Below, one piece after another: positions 10,645-20,224 of a stretch of DNA of 64,000 nt. The notes beneath the pieces were generated by a model. The model made no database searches. It saw only the letters and a list, made by a program, of their open reading frames with translations, and had not been told where the DNA came from. The position numbers and the translations under genes are program-made. The first letter of the stretch is position 1. Each line of letters starts with the position of its first letter. Where the stretch lies: contig OX465579.1 in assembly GCA_950022655.1 (NCBI GenBank), forward strand, positions 14,359,088-14,423,087. Reading direction: 5' to 3'. The DNA is from Alentia gelatinosa (taxonomy: Eukaryota; Annelida; Polychaeta; Phyllodocida; Polynoidae).

Positions 10645-11252
10645 AATATGCATTTGATAATGAAATGACAACAGAAGAAATGCTAAATGATTGTAAAGTA
10701 AAAAATTTAGAAATTAGAAGGAGTTGTCACCTGCTAAATATTATTAAATGGTGGACGTTAGACGAACAAAATGTTTTCGAACTGGGGGGGGGGGGGAGGA
10801 ATCTCCGAAGTAATACTAAATGTAAAATTAAGATTAGGAAGCCAAATCTAGAAATTTATAAAAAATCACCGCTGTACTTGGGAAGTAAGCTATGGGATGG
10901 ATTAACAGTAGAAACACAACTTGCTAATATTGGTAACAGCTTTAAAACAAAGGTTAAACATGAACTATATTAATGGATAGAGTATGGATTAATAACCTCG
11001 GACTCATCTATCTTTTTGTCTGTTTTCCACGGTAGGTGGTCTTACTGAGTAACTAGTGATATGTATACATATATTGAATGATCAAACTTGTTATAACTCG
11101 CATTTATGTTGTCCTGTGTCCTGTCTAGTTCAGTTTTTGTTTTGTCTGACATCTGTGTGTCTGTCTACGTGACCTATTGATGTGGAAGATCAAGGCTAAC
11201 TACCTTGAATGTGAACTTTATTGGTCAATAAACAATTACAAAAAAAAAAAAA
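10645..11252 (+). mobile_element. 5'-truncated non-LTR retrotransposon insertion
   Basis: It consists of a partial ORF (10647-10973), about 265 bp of 3' UTR, an AATAAA signal (about 11228) and a poly(A) tract (11240-11252). Truncation at the 5' end and a 3' poly(A) are typical of target-primed reverse transcription. No duplication is evident, because about 50 bp of the target MITE is lost at the junction. Confidence 0.85.
10647..10973 (+). CDS. reverse transcriptase C-terminal fragment (jockey/CR1-like LINE ORF2)
   Basis: The frame is open from the 5' junction to a stop at 10971-10973 and encodes about 108 residues. It holds the pattern commonly found at the end of jockey/CR1-type ORF2 proteins: a helical RRSCHLLNIIKW segment, then RNLRSN, then basic KIKIRKPNLEIYKKSPLYLG, then SKLWDGL and a FKTKVKHEL tail. 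In LINEs this region lies C-terminal to the reverse transcriptase catalytic core. The endonuclease and RT catalytic motifs are absent, so the piece is dead on arrival. A run of 13 G (about 10784-10796), encoding GGGG, may be a later expansion. The start at 10647 is a truncation edge, not a real start codon. The clade is an inference from the residue pattern. Confidence 0.75.
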   Translation, partial: YAFDNEMTTEEMLNDCKVKNLEIRRSCHLLNIIKWWTLDEQNVFELGGGGRNLRSNTKCKIKIRKPNLEIYKKSPLYLGSKLWDGLTVETQLANIGNSFKTKVKHELY

Positions 11253-11665
11253 TCGCGTCGGAAGGTCACCTAATATCGTGGCAGTTGACAACGTTTCTGC
11301 GATAAGGCACCGAAAAAAACCCATTATAATGCGTGGTGGATAGGCATGTCTAGACATATGTCTACGATTTTGTACCTTCCTGATATGCCTCCGATATTTT
11401 CTTTTTGCATCGGTGCCATATCGATATGTCTAAATTTCTATCGTAGTAGGTAGACGCCAGGCCTTACTATGCTCGGGGGCGAGCCTAAAATCATCCAAGC
11501 CCAGATTCAGTTGTTTGATCACATGACATGACAATTCAAGCTTAATATAATTACTAGTTTAACCTCGTAAAGTTAAATATGATATCATAGCTATAGTCTC
11601 TGCAAGTTTCATGTTTATTGATCCATTATTTCTTGATAAACAATAACATCGTAAATACTGTAAAT

Positions 11666-11965
11666 AATACCTCAAGGCATCACTCGCCCTACACTGGGGA
11701 ATACCTCAAGGCATCATTCGCCCTACACTGGGGAATACCTCAAGGCATCACTCGCCCTACACTGGGGAATGCCTCAATGCATCACTCGCCCTACACTGGG
11801 GAATACCTCAAGGCATCACTCGCCCTACACTGGGGAATGCCTCAATGCATCACTCGCCCTACACGGGGGAATGCCTCAAGGCATCACTCGCCCTACACGG
11901 GGGAATGCCTCAAGGCATCATTCGCCCTACACTGGGGAATGCCTCAAGGCATCACTCGCCCTGAT
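11666..11965 (+). repeat. 34-bp minisatellite with palindromic core, nine units
   Basis: The unit begins AATGCCTCAAGGCATCACTC and ends GCCCTACACTGGGG. The core TGCCTCAAGGCA is a perfect palindrome. The same kind of core appears at 2.66-3.1 kb and 13.8-14.4 kb. No terminal inverted repeats are seen around this array. Confidence 0.95.
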
Positions 11966-12036
11966 TGGTTAATCAAATCTCTGAAGGAAGCTGTTATCAT
12001 ATATTTGTTTTGATGCATGTTAACCAGTCTGCAAAA

Positions 12037-12339
12037 TATCGTAAAACTGGATGAGGTTTAATCTTGGCCACCGTATTCCACGACTGGAGTTTGGCAAAGT
12101 GACTTCTTGAGGCGAAGCCGAGTGAAGTCCAGAGCCAAAACTTCAGGAGTGGAATGCGGTGGCCAAGATTAGAACGAATCAGGTTTTGATTTTATCCTAC
12201 CCTATCTCCTCGATTTTGGAATATTACGTGATAACAATGCTGTATGCCACTAGTGGCATATAAAACTCCGTATGCTAGTCAGCGTGGCATACGGAAACCC
12301 AATGTTAAGCCTATGGGATTTTATATTAGGGGTAGGATA
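12037..12339 (+). mobile_element. DH-A element, copy 1
   Basis: HP1 (from TATCGTAAAACTGG) folds GGCCACCG/CGGTGGCC arms with apex GAGGCGAAGCCGAGTG. HP2 runs from TATCCTACCC to GGGGTAGGATA and contains the 18-bp palindrome TATGCCACTAGTGGCATA and AATGTTAAGCCTATGG. A 17-bp direct repeat (ATGCATGTTAACCAGTC) flanks it at 12013 and 12340. Confidence 0.9.
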
Positions 12340-12539
12340 ATGCATGTTAACCAGTCATATGCATATCGCTCACACCGCTCCCGTCTGCTCGCGAGTAGCT
12401 CAAGGCTGCCACAGCTGAAGGAAGCTCCATAGACTCTCTTTGCTTCTCTCTGCTGTATGTAGAATTGTGTTTCATTATCCATATGATACAAAGTTCATAT
12501 TAAAAATGTATAGGGACTCATTAAACCGCTACCCATTGA

Positions 12540-12890
12540 TTAACTGGGACCAAATGGTATGTTCATCATTGATGAATGAGCATGAAATTATGAATGAATA
12601 ACAGTTAAAAGGTTTGATTACATTTAGTCAATGGATAATTTTCTGTAACCCACCCGCACCCAGTCAACTTGCCATTTCTGCAACCGTCCGAGTTAAGGAT
12701 CCAAACATATCAAGCACCAGTGGATCAATGAGGTATTTCGGCCTCAAGTGATTGGTCATGGTCGGCTGGGCATGACTCTGGGACCCTGAGACACTGGCAC
12801 CCTGCTTCTTTCCCACTATCACCGTGAATAGCATGCAGATAGTGAAGGGATAGTTTTCCGGAAGCACGCTGGAAGTGTATATATGACCAC
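12540..12890 (+). repeat. interspersed repeat S, copy 3
   Basis: A long copy: GTTCATCATTGATGAATGAG, then AGTCAACTTGCCATTTCTG, then GATAGTGAAGGGATAG, then GAAGTGTATATATGAC. It has no terminal inverted repeats and its class is unknown. Confidence 0.75.
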
Positions 12891-13781
12891 CCTAACCTTT
12901 AGTCAATGTATTTAGAACGTGCAAGCTCAAGTTCAGCAGCATTTGCCTTCGTGATCATGCACAGTCTGATACAAATTATATCTAAATCACTTATTCTTAT
13001 AAAACCCAGCATTGATAGAACCATTCCGATGCTAGCACACAACTCAAAACCAATCAATATTCATTGACAACACAGAGGCATACACCAATAGGATGCCTCT
13101 GTATCAACAAAGAACCCTCAGGCTAGGCACACAGTCTCAGGCGACAGGAATATATTATAATCACAAGACATGAGCAAGTGATCGAGCGAGAACCACTTAT
13201 GAGTCTCATACGCTGGGGAGTGAAAAATACTCGTCACAATAAACGACCCTGTCCTGTACTTAAGGCATATCGAGCAATTTGGCTTGAAATTTAAATCCCA
13301 TGTCACGTTCCTGAAAATTGAATAAGATGATCTCTAGGTGTTGTAGAATAAACATTCAACTTAAAATTAGGGGTAACCATGCTCATTTTTGATTTGGAGA
13401 TCAACATTGTGATAATTTTATAATAGAATATGCATAAATTGCTAAAAGTTGCTTTTCACAGAATAAAACCCAGGCCATGTTCTCCAAACCTTCACAGAAG
13501 GGAAAAAATGTATGATACTACACATCCATGCTTTAAAAATTATAGGTCACCATCCTTGTTTTTTGACAGGAAAGAGAATCGGATTTTTCAGTACCTTTCA
13601 ATCATAAGTCAAGCAATTTAGAATGAGTATAAATTGTACCTATTGGGTTCGGTTAAACTAGACAAAACTTTATATTTTTCCTCATTTAGCATCAGAATGA
13701 ATCACATCGAAACCATTTGGACTGAAAATTGTCAATATTTTAAGTTCACCAGGTCACCATTAATTGTAGGATATGCCTTTA
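12891..13781. other. unassigned AT-rich DNA
   Basis: No repeat copy, exon or hairpin is supported here. Confidence 0.4.
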
Positions 13782-14454
13782 ACCCTTTCACTACGCTGCA
13801 GGCATCACAGCGTACTACGCCTGGGAATGCCTCCAGGCATCACAGCGTACTACGCCTTGGAATGCCTCCAGGCGTCACAGCGTACTACACCCGGGAATGC
13901 CTTCAGGCATCACAGCGTTCTATGTCCGGGAATGCCTCCAGGTATCACAGCGTACTATGGATGGGACTGCCTCCAGGCATCACAGTGTACTATACATGGG
14001 AATGCCTCCAGTCATCAGAGTGTACTATGCCTGGAATTGCCTCCAGGCATCATAGCGTACTATGCCTAGCCATGCCTCCAGGCATTACAGCATACTACAC
14101 CCGGGAATGCCTCCAGGCATCACAGCTTAGTATGTCCGGGAATGCCTCCAGGCATAACAGCATACTATACCTGGGAATACCTCCAGGCATTGCAGCGTAC
14201 TACGCCCGGGATCGCTCCAGGCATCACAGCGTACTACGCCTGGGAATGCCTCCAGGCGTGACAGTGTACTATGCCTGGGAATGCCTCCAGGCATCACAGT
14301 GTACAATGCCCGGGTATGCCTCCAGGTATCACAGCATACTACGCCCAGGAATGCCTCTAAGCATCACAGCGTACTATACCCGGGAATGCCTCCAGGCATC
14401 ACAGCATACTATGCCCGGGAATTCCTCCGGGCATCATAGCGTAGCTAAAGGGTT
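13782..14454 (+). mobile_element. 35-bp palindromic minisatellite between piggyBac-like ends
   Basis: The left end is TTAA CCCTTTCACTACGCTG. The right end is AGCGTAGCTAAAGGG followed by TTTC, a possibly mutated TTAA. Between them are about 19 units of 35 bp reading AATGCCTCCAGGCATCACAG then CGTACTACGCCTGGG. The long open frames here (up to 281 codons) are repeat translations. Confidence 0.75.
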
Positions 14455-14930
14455 TCGCGGATTACACAGCTGTACATAGAGACACTGGTGTTATGTCAGC
14501 CGTAGACATCTCCACTGGCCACAGTGCTCCGGGCAGCACCAGGAGGAGGCAGTCCTTGCCTCTGGCCGACCTCCAGCCTCCCGTGGCGGGGGGGTGATAA
14601 GCGTACCAGTGTCAGCAGGTCACCTCCAACAGCCTTCCGTAGCAACAAGGAAAGTGAATTTTTACGTTGCTAGGAAGGTCTATGCGGCAGTTATCAGCGC
14701 TCCATCACTGGGAGATGCTATCTGGCTTTGTTCTGGGCTCATGCCGAGATGTGTCAACTCTGATAGTGGTGCGAAGGATAATACAGACCGACACTAATGT
14801 GAATTACTCATAGATATTGATAGAAATATCCAGACTGCTGATTAAGGATGCATGTGTGCTGGGCTGGGAACCGGGTCCTACCTCAGAAAGTAGTTGTCAC
14901 GAGATGACAGGCATCTACAAGGGGAGTTGT
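14455..14930. other. unassigned, moderately GC-rich DNA
   Basis: A CpG-containing segment at 14500-14600 ends in a G run. An ACAG acceptor-like site precedes it at about 14523, but no donor or protein similarity supports an exon. Confidence 0.3.
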
Positions 14931-15130
14931 ATTATCTCCCCCCCCCCCTGGTATTGCTGTCCCATAGGCTTAACATCGGGAACTCGTTCTCTATGCCCCT
15001 ACGAGGTGCACCCGTCTCATAAGATCTCGCACTCTCTACGTGGTATTCTGTACAAGGTTCTCACTACGCTCCATGGGAGAATAATTCTTAAGGAACTAGG
15101 CTTAGAGCCTTGAGAATCCACTGGCACACA
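14931..15130 (-). mobile_element. DH-J element, copy 2
   Basis: HP2 fragment: TTATCTCC with a C-run, then CCATAGGCTTAACATCGG and CGTTCTCTATGCCCCTACGA. This is the HP2 of DH-D. It is joined to HP1 CTCATAAGATCTCGCACTCT...GGCTTAGAGCCTTGAGAATC. It serves as the empty-site reference for the DH-B insertion at 6861. Confidence 0.7.
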
Positions 15131-15650
15131 GTATTCCCGCTAGGTGGCATAATGGAGATTATAGGAATCTTTATTCTGGCCGCCAGAGCTACACTGACGT
15201 TAGCTCTGGTGGAATCTGAATTGAACAACCTTGACTTTCACTCGCCTAGCAGATCTTCTCCCTAACAGAGTCAGAATCTCTGCTGGAAGATTGAACCATT
15301 CTTCTAGCAGATCTATTGTCTTGGTAGTCTCTGTGACAACAGGCTATTGTGGTTGGAGATTGTAGTACTCTTGAAGCCCCTCATACATATTATCTTATTT
15401 TTGTGCAGTTTGATAAAAAGAACATGAAATTAGATTTTCTTATCAATTAGCTAAGTTGATAATGCTTTGTAGTAAGTATTCATAGTTTATATTCCACTGT
15501 GTTCCAAAAGGCTACCCTGCTTCGAGATAATCGATTGATTAGCTCTCTGGCCAGAAAGCGATCGAACCAGACCAACCCCCAAGTCGAAGACAGGGGTTGG
15601 TTGCCAATCTAGGGAATCTTTGGGTTGCATTGATGTACGTCTTTAGCACG
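15130..15650. other. unassigned DNA
   Basis: ATTCCCGCTAGGTGGCAT at about 15132 recurs inverted at about 16032 (ATGCCACCCAGCGGGAAT), so the two flank an interval of about 900 bp containing DH-J and DH-D pieces. Nothing else is recognised. Confidence 0.5.
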
Positions 15651-15654
15651 GGAG

Positions 15655-15775
15655 GCAGGCCAGTGGATTCTCAAGGCTCTCTTGTCTTCAAGAATTATTC
15701 TCCCATAGAACGTAGTGAGAGTACAGAATATCACTTAGAGAGTGTGAGATCTTATGAAAGGGGTGCCCCGATCCG
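15655..15775. mobile_element. DH-J HP1, copy 3 (inverted to copy 2)
   Basis: GTGGATTCTCAAGGCTCTC...GAACGTAGTGAGAGTACAG...GAGAGTGTGAGATCTTATGA is the reverse complement of the hairpin at 15015-15125. Confidence 0.7.
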
Positions 15776-15841
15776 TCATAATGGAGGACGGTCTCACAAG
15801 ATGATCTGGAAAATACGTACATCAATGCAACCCAAAGATTA

Positions 15842-16016
15842 AAGAAGAAACCAACAAACGAGTTGCTTTCTGTATTTATCTCACCCCTGTACGCCCTAAA
15901 TGAATGGACAACACACAGGGTATAGACCATGGAGAACGGACTGCAATACTCGTAGGGGCATGGAGAACGAGTTTCCAATGTTAAGCCTATGGACATTTAT
16001 TCCAGGGGTGAGATAA
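15842..16016 (+). mobile_element. DH-D element, copy 1, HP1 deleted
   Basis: The left end AAGAAGAAACCAACA is joined straight to AACGAGTTGCTTTCTG. In full copies these are the two feet of HP1, so the hairpin is missing almost exactly at its base. HP2 is intact: TATCTCACCCCTG...CCATGGAGAACGGAC...AATGTTAAGCCTATGG...AGGGGTGAGATAA. Confidence 0.85.
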
Positions 16017-16104
16017 TCCTACAATCTCAATGATGCCACCCAGCGGGAATACTGTGTGAGAGGGATGCAAGTAGTGAGTCCTCCTCAGTGGTCTATGTTC
16101 TGTA

Positions 16105-16292
16105 TATCGTCCATTCTTTTAGTGTGTACAGGAGAGATAGATAAAGAAAGCAACTAGTTTTGGTCAAAAACGTTGTTCTGTAACTCATTTGATTGCTATG
16201 TGATATTCACTTGGCTGTCGCCTCTTTCATACCACTCCGCATCAATCTAGCGGAGAACGATGGTTTTTACCATAACATATTGGTTTCTTCAT
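16105..16292 (-). mobile_element. DH-D element, copy 2 (partial)
   Basis: Only one HP2 foot and HP1 remain: CAACTAGTTTTGGTC...TTCACTTGGCTGTCGCCTC...GCGGAGAACGATGG...TTGGTTTCTTC. Confidence 0.7.
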
Positions 16293-16860
16293 CACTGCTG
16301 AATGATTCACTGTATTGTCATATACTATGATGAAAAATATAAATTCCTATCTGTTGGATTTTTTTTAATAATCTTTATTCGAATCACTGTGGTTACGATG
16401 TTCTTCCATTGAATGTAGATCTGATTTTACAACATTTTCACGAAGCATGAATTGCATAAGTACATTTTTATGTATAAGTTGCGATTAACCTTTTGATCTC
16501 TTTTTTAAAGCAAATCTTCGAATCTTTTCTTTGTGTACTAGCGTTTAAGCCGTTCTAAAATGTGATACCTCGATAAATAGGGGATCTTTTATATTTTTCA
16601 GTTCTTGGTTTTATGAGGGCAATATTGTCTTTTGCCAATAACCTCGTAGGTCTCCTTTCCGGTTTTCCTTGATCCTCGGTGAACAGATGCCCTGAAGGAA
16701 TGAGAGATTTTACAATACCGATTAAGAGCATTAGCTGTCTTTGTCTGCAAGTTTACACTCCTAGTTCCTCCAATAGTTTGACATTGCTGATCTGTCACAT
16801 CGTATATAATGACCTCTTCTTATGAGAGGAAATCATCAACTCCTGATTATGAGAGAAATC
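16293..16860. other. unassigned AT-rich DNA
   Basis: No repeat copy or exon is supported. Confidence 0.4.
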
Positions 16861-16862
16861 AC

Positions 16863-17153
16863 GAAGAAACCAAAAAGTCTTGGTCGAAGTTGTCGTTTTC
16901 CACGAGTTTGATGCGGTCTTATGTGAAGGAGGCAACAACCGAGGGAATATCATGTAGCATTCAGACATGTTGGAGAATAACGACTTGACCAAAACAAATT
17001 GCTTCCTGTTTTTATCTTACCCCTGAACACACTAAATGAATAGACGACACACAAAATATAGACCATGGAAAAGGACTCCAATACTCATAGGGGCATGAAA
17101 AAAGAATTCCCAAAGTTAAGCCAATGGGACAAAAATACCAAGGGCGAGGTAAA
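16863..17153 (+). mobile_element. DH-D element, copy 3 (diverged)
   Basis: HP1 folds TCGTTTTCCACGAGTTTGATG against the pairing arm CATTCAGACATGTTGGAG. HP2 runs from TATCTTACCCCTG to CCAAGGGCGAGGTAA, with AAAGTTAAGCCAATGG. Confidence 0.75.
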
Positions 17154-17410
17154 GCATCGGTTCTCATTGCAAGATCCTGGATAATTGACTAGCTCATGTT
17201 TAGTTTTACCTCATGTGAAATTCACCTGTAATGGATCGATTATCTTTAATTGTCGATGGATTCTGATGGTGTGTATTTAAGGAGATCATGAATCAAGACA
17301 GTAATTCAAAGAATCACCACTCAGGTGACATTAGACTTATCAATATTTCACCAACAAATTCGGTATATTCAGGTTACTGTATATTCAATTTCCCCAGGCA
17401 TAGGCCAACA

Positions 17411-17752
17411 TTTATTATCCTTCTAGTACAAAGTGTCCACAGAAAACAGATAGGGAGTGTGTATGACCATACCCAGAGCATACAGATATGGTGTATGCTC
17501 TGGGCTGCGAAAGCCAGCGCATACAGAAAATAGTGCATATAAAAAAGATAGTGCGTACCTAAATGAACTTATATCGGTACGTCAAATGGTGGATGATAAA
17601 TTCAATATAGATTAGTTTCAGATAAAAGCAATTGTATGCTCCTCGGAGTTGACTCTGCGCAATATCATGGCCTGTGCTCGGATATTACTACGCGTCAGCT
17701 CCTCAGAGCATACGACCGCTTGTATCTGAAACCAGTCGATATTGTGTATTTA
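17411..17752 (-). mobile_element. DH-G element, copy 3
   Basis: HP2 (TTATTATCCTTCTAGTACAA...GTGTCCACAGAAAAC...GTATGCTCTGGG) is joined by TGGTGGATGATAAATTCAAT to HP1, whose apex is CAATATCATGGCCTGTGCTC. It supplies the uninterrupted version of the site entered by DH-A copy 3. Confidence 0.8.
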
Positions 17753-17787
17753 TCCTGAAATACATCAAATCTGTACGAGTCCGGTAA

Positions 17788-18069
17788 GGCCCGGCGTCCA
17801 CCTGCTACGATAGAAATTTAGACCTACCGATATGGCTCTGATACAAAAAGCTAATATTTGAGACATATCGCGAAGGTGCAAAATAGTAGACATACGCCTA
17901 GACATGCCAATCTACCACGTATTGTATTGGGTTTTTATTGGTGTCTAATTGCAGAAACGTGGTCAATTACCCCGATATTAGGTGACCTTCCGACGCAATT
18001 TTGATTTTCTATTGGGAGGTGCATCGTAGACCATATCGGAGCCACATCATAGTAGGTGGACGCCAGGCC
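17788..18069. mobile_element. P1 MITE, copy 4
   Basis: Ends are GGCCCGGCGTCCACCTGCTA and AGTAGGTGGACGCCAGGCC. TAA duplications lie at 17785-17787 and 18070-18072. Length is about 282 bp. Confidence 0.88.
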
Positions 18070-18071
18070 TA

Positions 18072-18451
18072 AAGGCGGGCGTCCACCAACCACGACAAGT
18101 CTACAACAATGGCTTACCGACAAGGTTGGTGGACTCCAGTTCCCGACAAGAGTCTATGACAAGGCCAAGACAAAGCCACGATTGGAAGCTTGTCAGGAGC
18201 CTTCCAACAAGGCTACGACAACATCGAACATGTTCGATTATTCCCATGATGGACCCCTGTCATGGAGTGTCATGGCTTGTGTCGCAGAGGTCTACGATAG
18301 GAAGTTTTGGTAGAGCGTGCACTTCCCGACATGCCCCGACAATGCTGTCGTAATGGCGCCCTTCTTGCGACAAGGCTTCAACAAGCGCCGATTGGAAGTT
18401 TCTTGTCGGCGCTTGTCGTAGCCTTGTTGTGGTTGGTGGACGCCATCCTTT
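18072..18451. mobile_element. P2 MITE, copy 2, abutting P1
   Basis: Ends are AAGGCGGGCGTCCACCAACC and GTTGGTGGACGCCATCCTT. Its left edge shares the TAA of P1 copy 4, so P2 probably inserted at, or beside, the P1 target duplication. The interior has GAACATGTTCGAT as in the other copies. Confidence 0.8.
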
Positions 18452-18589
18452 AGGAGAAATCTGCCATGCCCTCACATTCGCAGGCATCACACCAAACATA
18501 GCTCCTCTATTGACCGGTTCATGTTCATCTCCTCATTAGCTGACCTTCTTGCTCCTATTCAAAGGTCAGTCCCACGATAAGTCGTGCTG

Positions 18590-18860
18590 CTAATTCTGGA
18601 CACAGTCACGTCGTCGGCGCAGGTGTTCAGTGTGAGATCCAACATGTGCGCTCGTCAAAAATAAGGCCCGGATGCTCAGCCTCCCATCAGCGACCACATG
18701 ATTGTCAATATTATCCTCCTGAAGCCAGACTGAGTAGGCACGTTTAGGAGGGGTCCGTTTACCTCCAGGGCGTAAGTGATCGTGCTGGGGATTCTGCCGT
18801 CCGTCCTGGACCGTCACACCCAGGTGTGTGTTGTCACTCCAGGTGTATGGCTTCTACCTG
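18590..18860 (-). other. possible coding remnant, minus strand (weak)
   Basis: A minus-strand frame of about 85 codons in slightly GC-richer, single-copy DNA between P2 and the DH-K run. It reads SVWLQEDNIDNHVVADGRLS and ends RRRRDCVQN-stop. A TAG stop lies just upstream and no good splice sites bracket it. I recognise no family. Confidence 0.15.
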
Positions 18861-18910
18861 AGGTCTAAATCTGACCAGTCTCCACCTGGACTATATATGG
18901 CCGAATGGCT

Positions 18911-19241
18911 TATTATTATTATATACCTGTGGTAGTATATCCTATATATACGGCCCGCTCCTACCCATGTCGTATTTATATCCGTAAGACACCTAGGTGA
19001 CGTACGGGGTATGTGTGTGGCGTACGGGGCATGTACGGCGGCGAAATCCAAAAACTCACCCAGAAGCAAGTTTAAAAATTGGATATTTTGAGGTATATAA
19101 TAATAGAGAAGCAGGCTGACTGTCTCCGTACGGATAAAATACTTGGTAAAATCGTCGATCAGATGAACCTCTGCCTTCATCTAATCGCCGATCTTACCGT
19201 GTATTTAATTCGTACGGAGACAGTAAGCCTGTTTCTCTATA
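18911..19241 (-). mobile_element. DH-K element, copy 1
   Basis: HP2 runs from TATTATATACCTGTGGTAG to GAGGTATATAATA and holds repeated GTACGGGGYATGT units. HP1 (19103-19240) folds AGAGAAGCAGGCTGACTGTC against GACAGTAAGCCTGTTTCTCT, with CCGTACGG near the middle. It is the first of five tandem DH-K copies. Confidence 0.85.
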
Positions 19242-19260
19242 TTATCATTATCATTATTAG

Positions 19261-19552
19261 TATTATATACCTGTGTCCGAATGCCTATGAAATACTGCCC
19301 GCTGCTAGGGGTGCAGTAATAATAATGTTCGTGCCCGCTGTGAGTGTGACTTAATAAGTCATCAAAATAACGTTTTTTCATCGATTTAAGGTATATAATA
19401 ATAAGCAAACGTCCTCACTGTGGGCGAAACGTTTCTCGTTCTCGGTCAGTCTTTGATTTCATACTGCCTTCCACCTATGGCGTCAGGCAGTATGAAATCA
19501 AAGACTCACCTCGAACAGGAACCGTTTTGTCCACAGTAAGGACGTTTCCTAA
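19261..19552 (-). mobile_element. DH-K element, copy 2
   Basis: HP2 runs from TATTATATACCTGTGTCCGA to AAGGTATATAATA. HP1 is a different hairpin: AAACGTCC...GTCTTTGATTTCATACTG against CAGTATGAAATCAAAGAC...GGACGTTT, apex CCACCTATGGCG. An ATT/ATC trinucleotide stretch follows. Confidence 0.85.
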
Positions 19553-19635
19553 TATTACTATTACTATTATCATTATTATTACTATTATCATTATTGTTAT
19601 TGTTGTTGTTGCTGTTGTTGTTATTATTATTATCA
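19553..19635. repeat. (ATT)n/(GTT)n trinucleotide tract
   Basis: Degenerate ATT, ATC and GTT triplets between two DH-K copies. It looks like an expansion of the terminal TATTAT of the element. Confidence 0.85.
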
Positions 19636-19962
19636 TTACTATATACCTATAGGCGAATGTCTCACTTTTACTGACCAGTAGTACAAATTCTGTTCATCAC
19701 TGAGTAATGACAGTATATCCATATGTCGCTCTGTACCACGTGACCACTCATTCTACTATTTAGTGAGTTGTAGAATGGCATTTCTAATGGTTTCTAGGTA
19801 TAAAATGATAAAGAGACACAGTGAGAGTGACTGAATTCCATCTGTTCCTTGATATTTTGGTCAGAAATACTCACCTCGTTCTTCGAACTCTGTGAGTATT
19901 TCTGATCAAAATATTGAGGTACAGATTCCATTTAGTCATACTAACTATGTCTCTATATACTA
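19636..19962 (-). mobile_element. DH-K element, copy 3
   Basis: HP2 runs from TATATACCTATAGGCGAATG to TTTCTAGGTATAAAATGATA. HP1 folds ATTTTGGTCAGAAATACTCA against GAGTATTTCTGATCAAAAT, apex CTCGTTCTTCGAACTC. Copies 4, 5, 7, 13 and 15 have relatives of this HP1. Confidence 0.85.
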
Positions 19963-19968
19963 TTATTA

Positions 19969-19999
<31 letters not shown>

Positions 20000-20021
20000 C
20001 ATCATCATCATCATCATCATC
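19963..20021. repeat. (ATT)n(ATC)n tract
   Basis: Pure ATT then ATC triplets at the junction of DH-K copies 3 and 4. Confidence 0.95.
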
Positions 20022-20224
20022 ATTATTATATACCTATGAGCGAATGTCTCACTTTTAGTAACCAGTAGTATGAATTCCGTTGGTCACTGAGTGGCGAAAA
20101 AATACTCATGCGTCCCTGTAAGGAGACATAGAGTGTACCTAAATTCCATCTGTTCCATTGATATTTTGGTCGGAAATATTTCTGAACAGATTCTATTCAG
20201 GTACACTGACCATGTAGCTATATT
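20022..20224 (-). mobile_element. DH-K element, copy 4 (internal deletion)
   Basis: HP2 starts TATTATATACCTATGAGCGA and is shortened. HP1 keeps TTGATATTTTGGTCGGAAAT and CATTCAGGTACACTGACCAT but has lost its apex. Confidence 0.75.

Larger units (their letters stand above)
10624..11463. mobile_element. P1 MITE, copy 3, split by a LINE insertion
   Basis: TTA duplications lie at 10621-10623 and 11464-11466. The left 21 bp of the MITE are present. About 50 bp are then missing and replaced by a poly(A) LINE fragment. The MITE resumes at about 11251 with AATCGCGTCGGAAGGTCACC and runs to its right end (GACGCCAGGCC). Confidence 0.85.

Noticed and set aside
13634..14479. 281-codon ORF
   Set aside because: It lies across the 35-bp palindromic minisatellite; a 35-bp unit cycles through frames and gives a pseudo-repeat peptide.
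14506..14600. Possible exon after an ACAG acceptor-like site
   Set aside because: No donor before the stop codons in the plausible frames, a G-run at the end, and no recognisable peptide.
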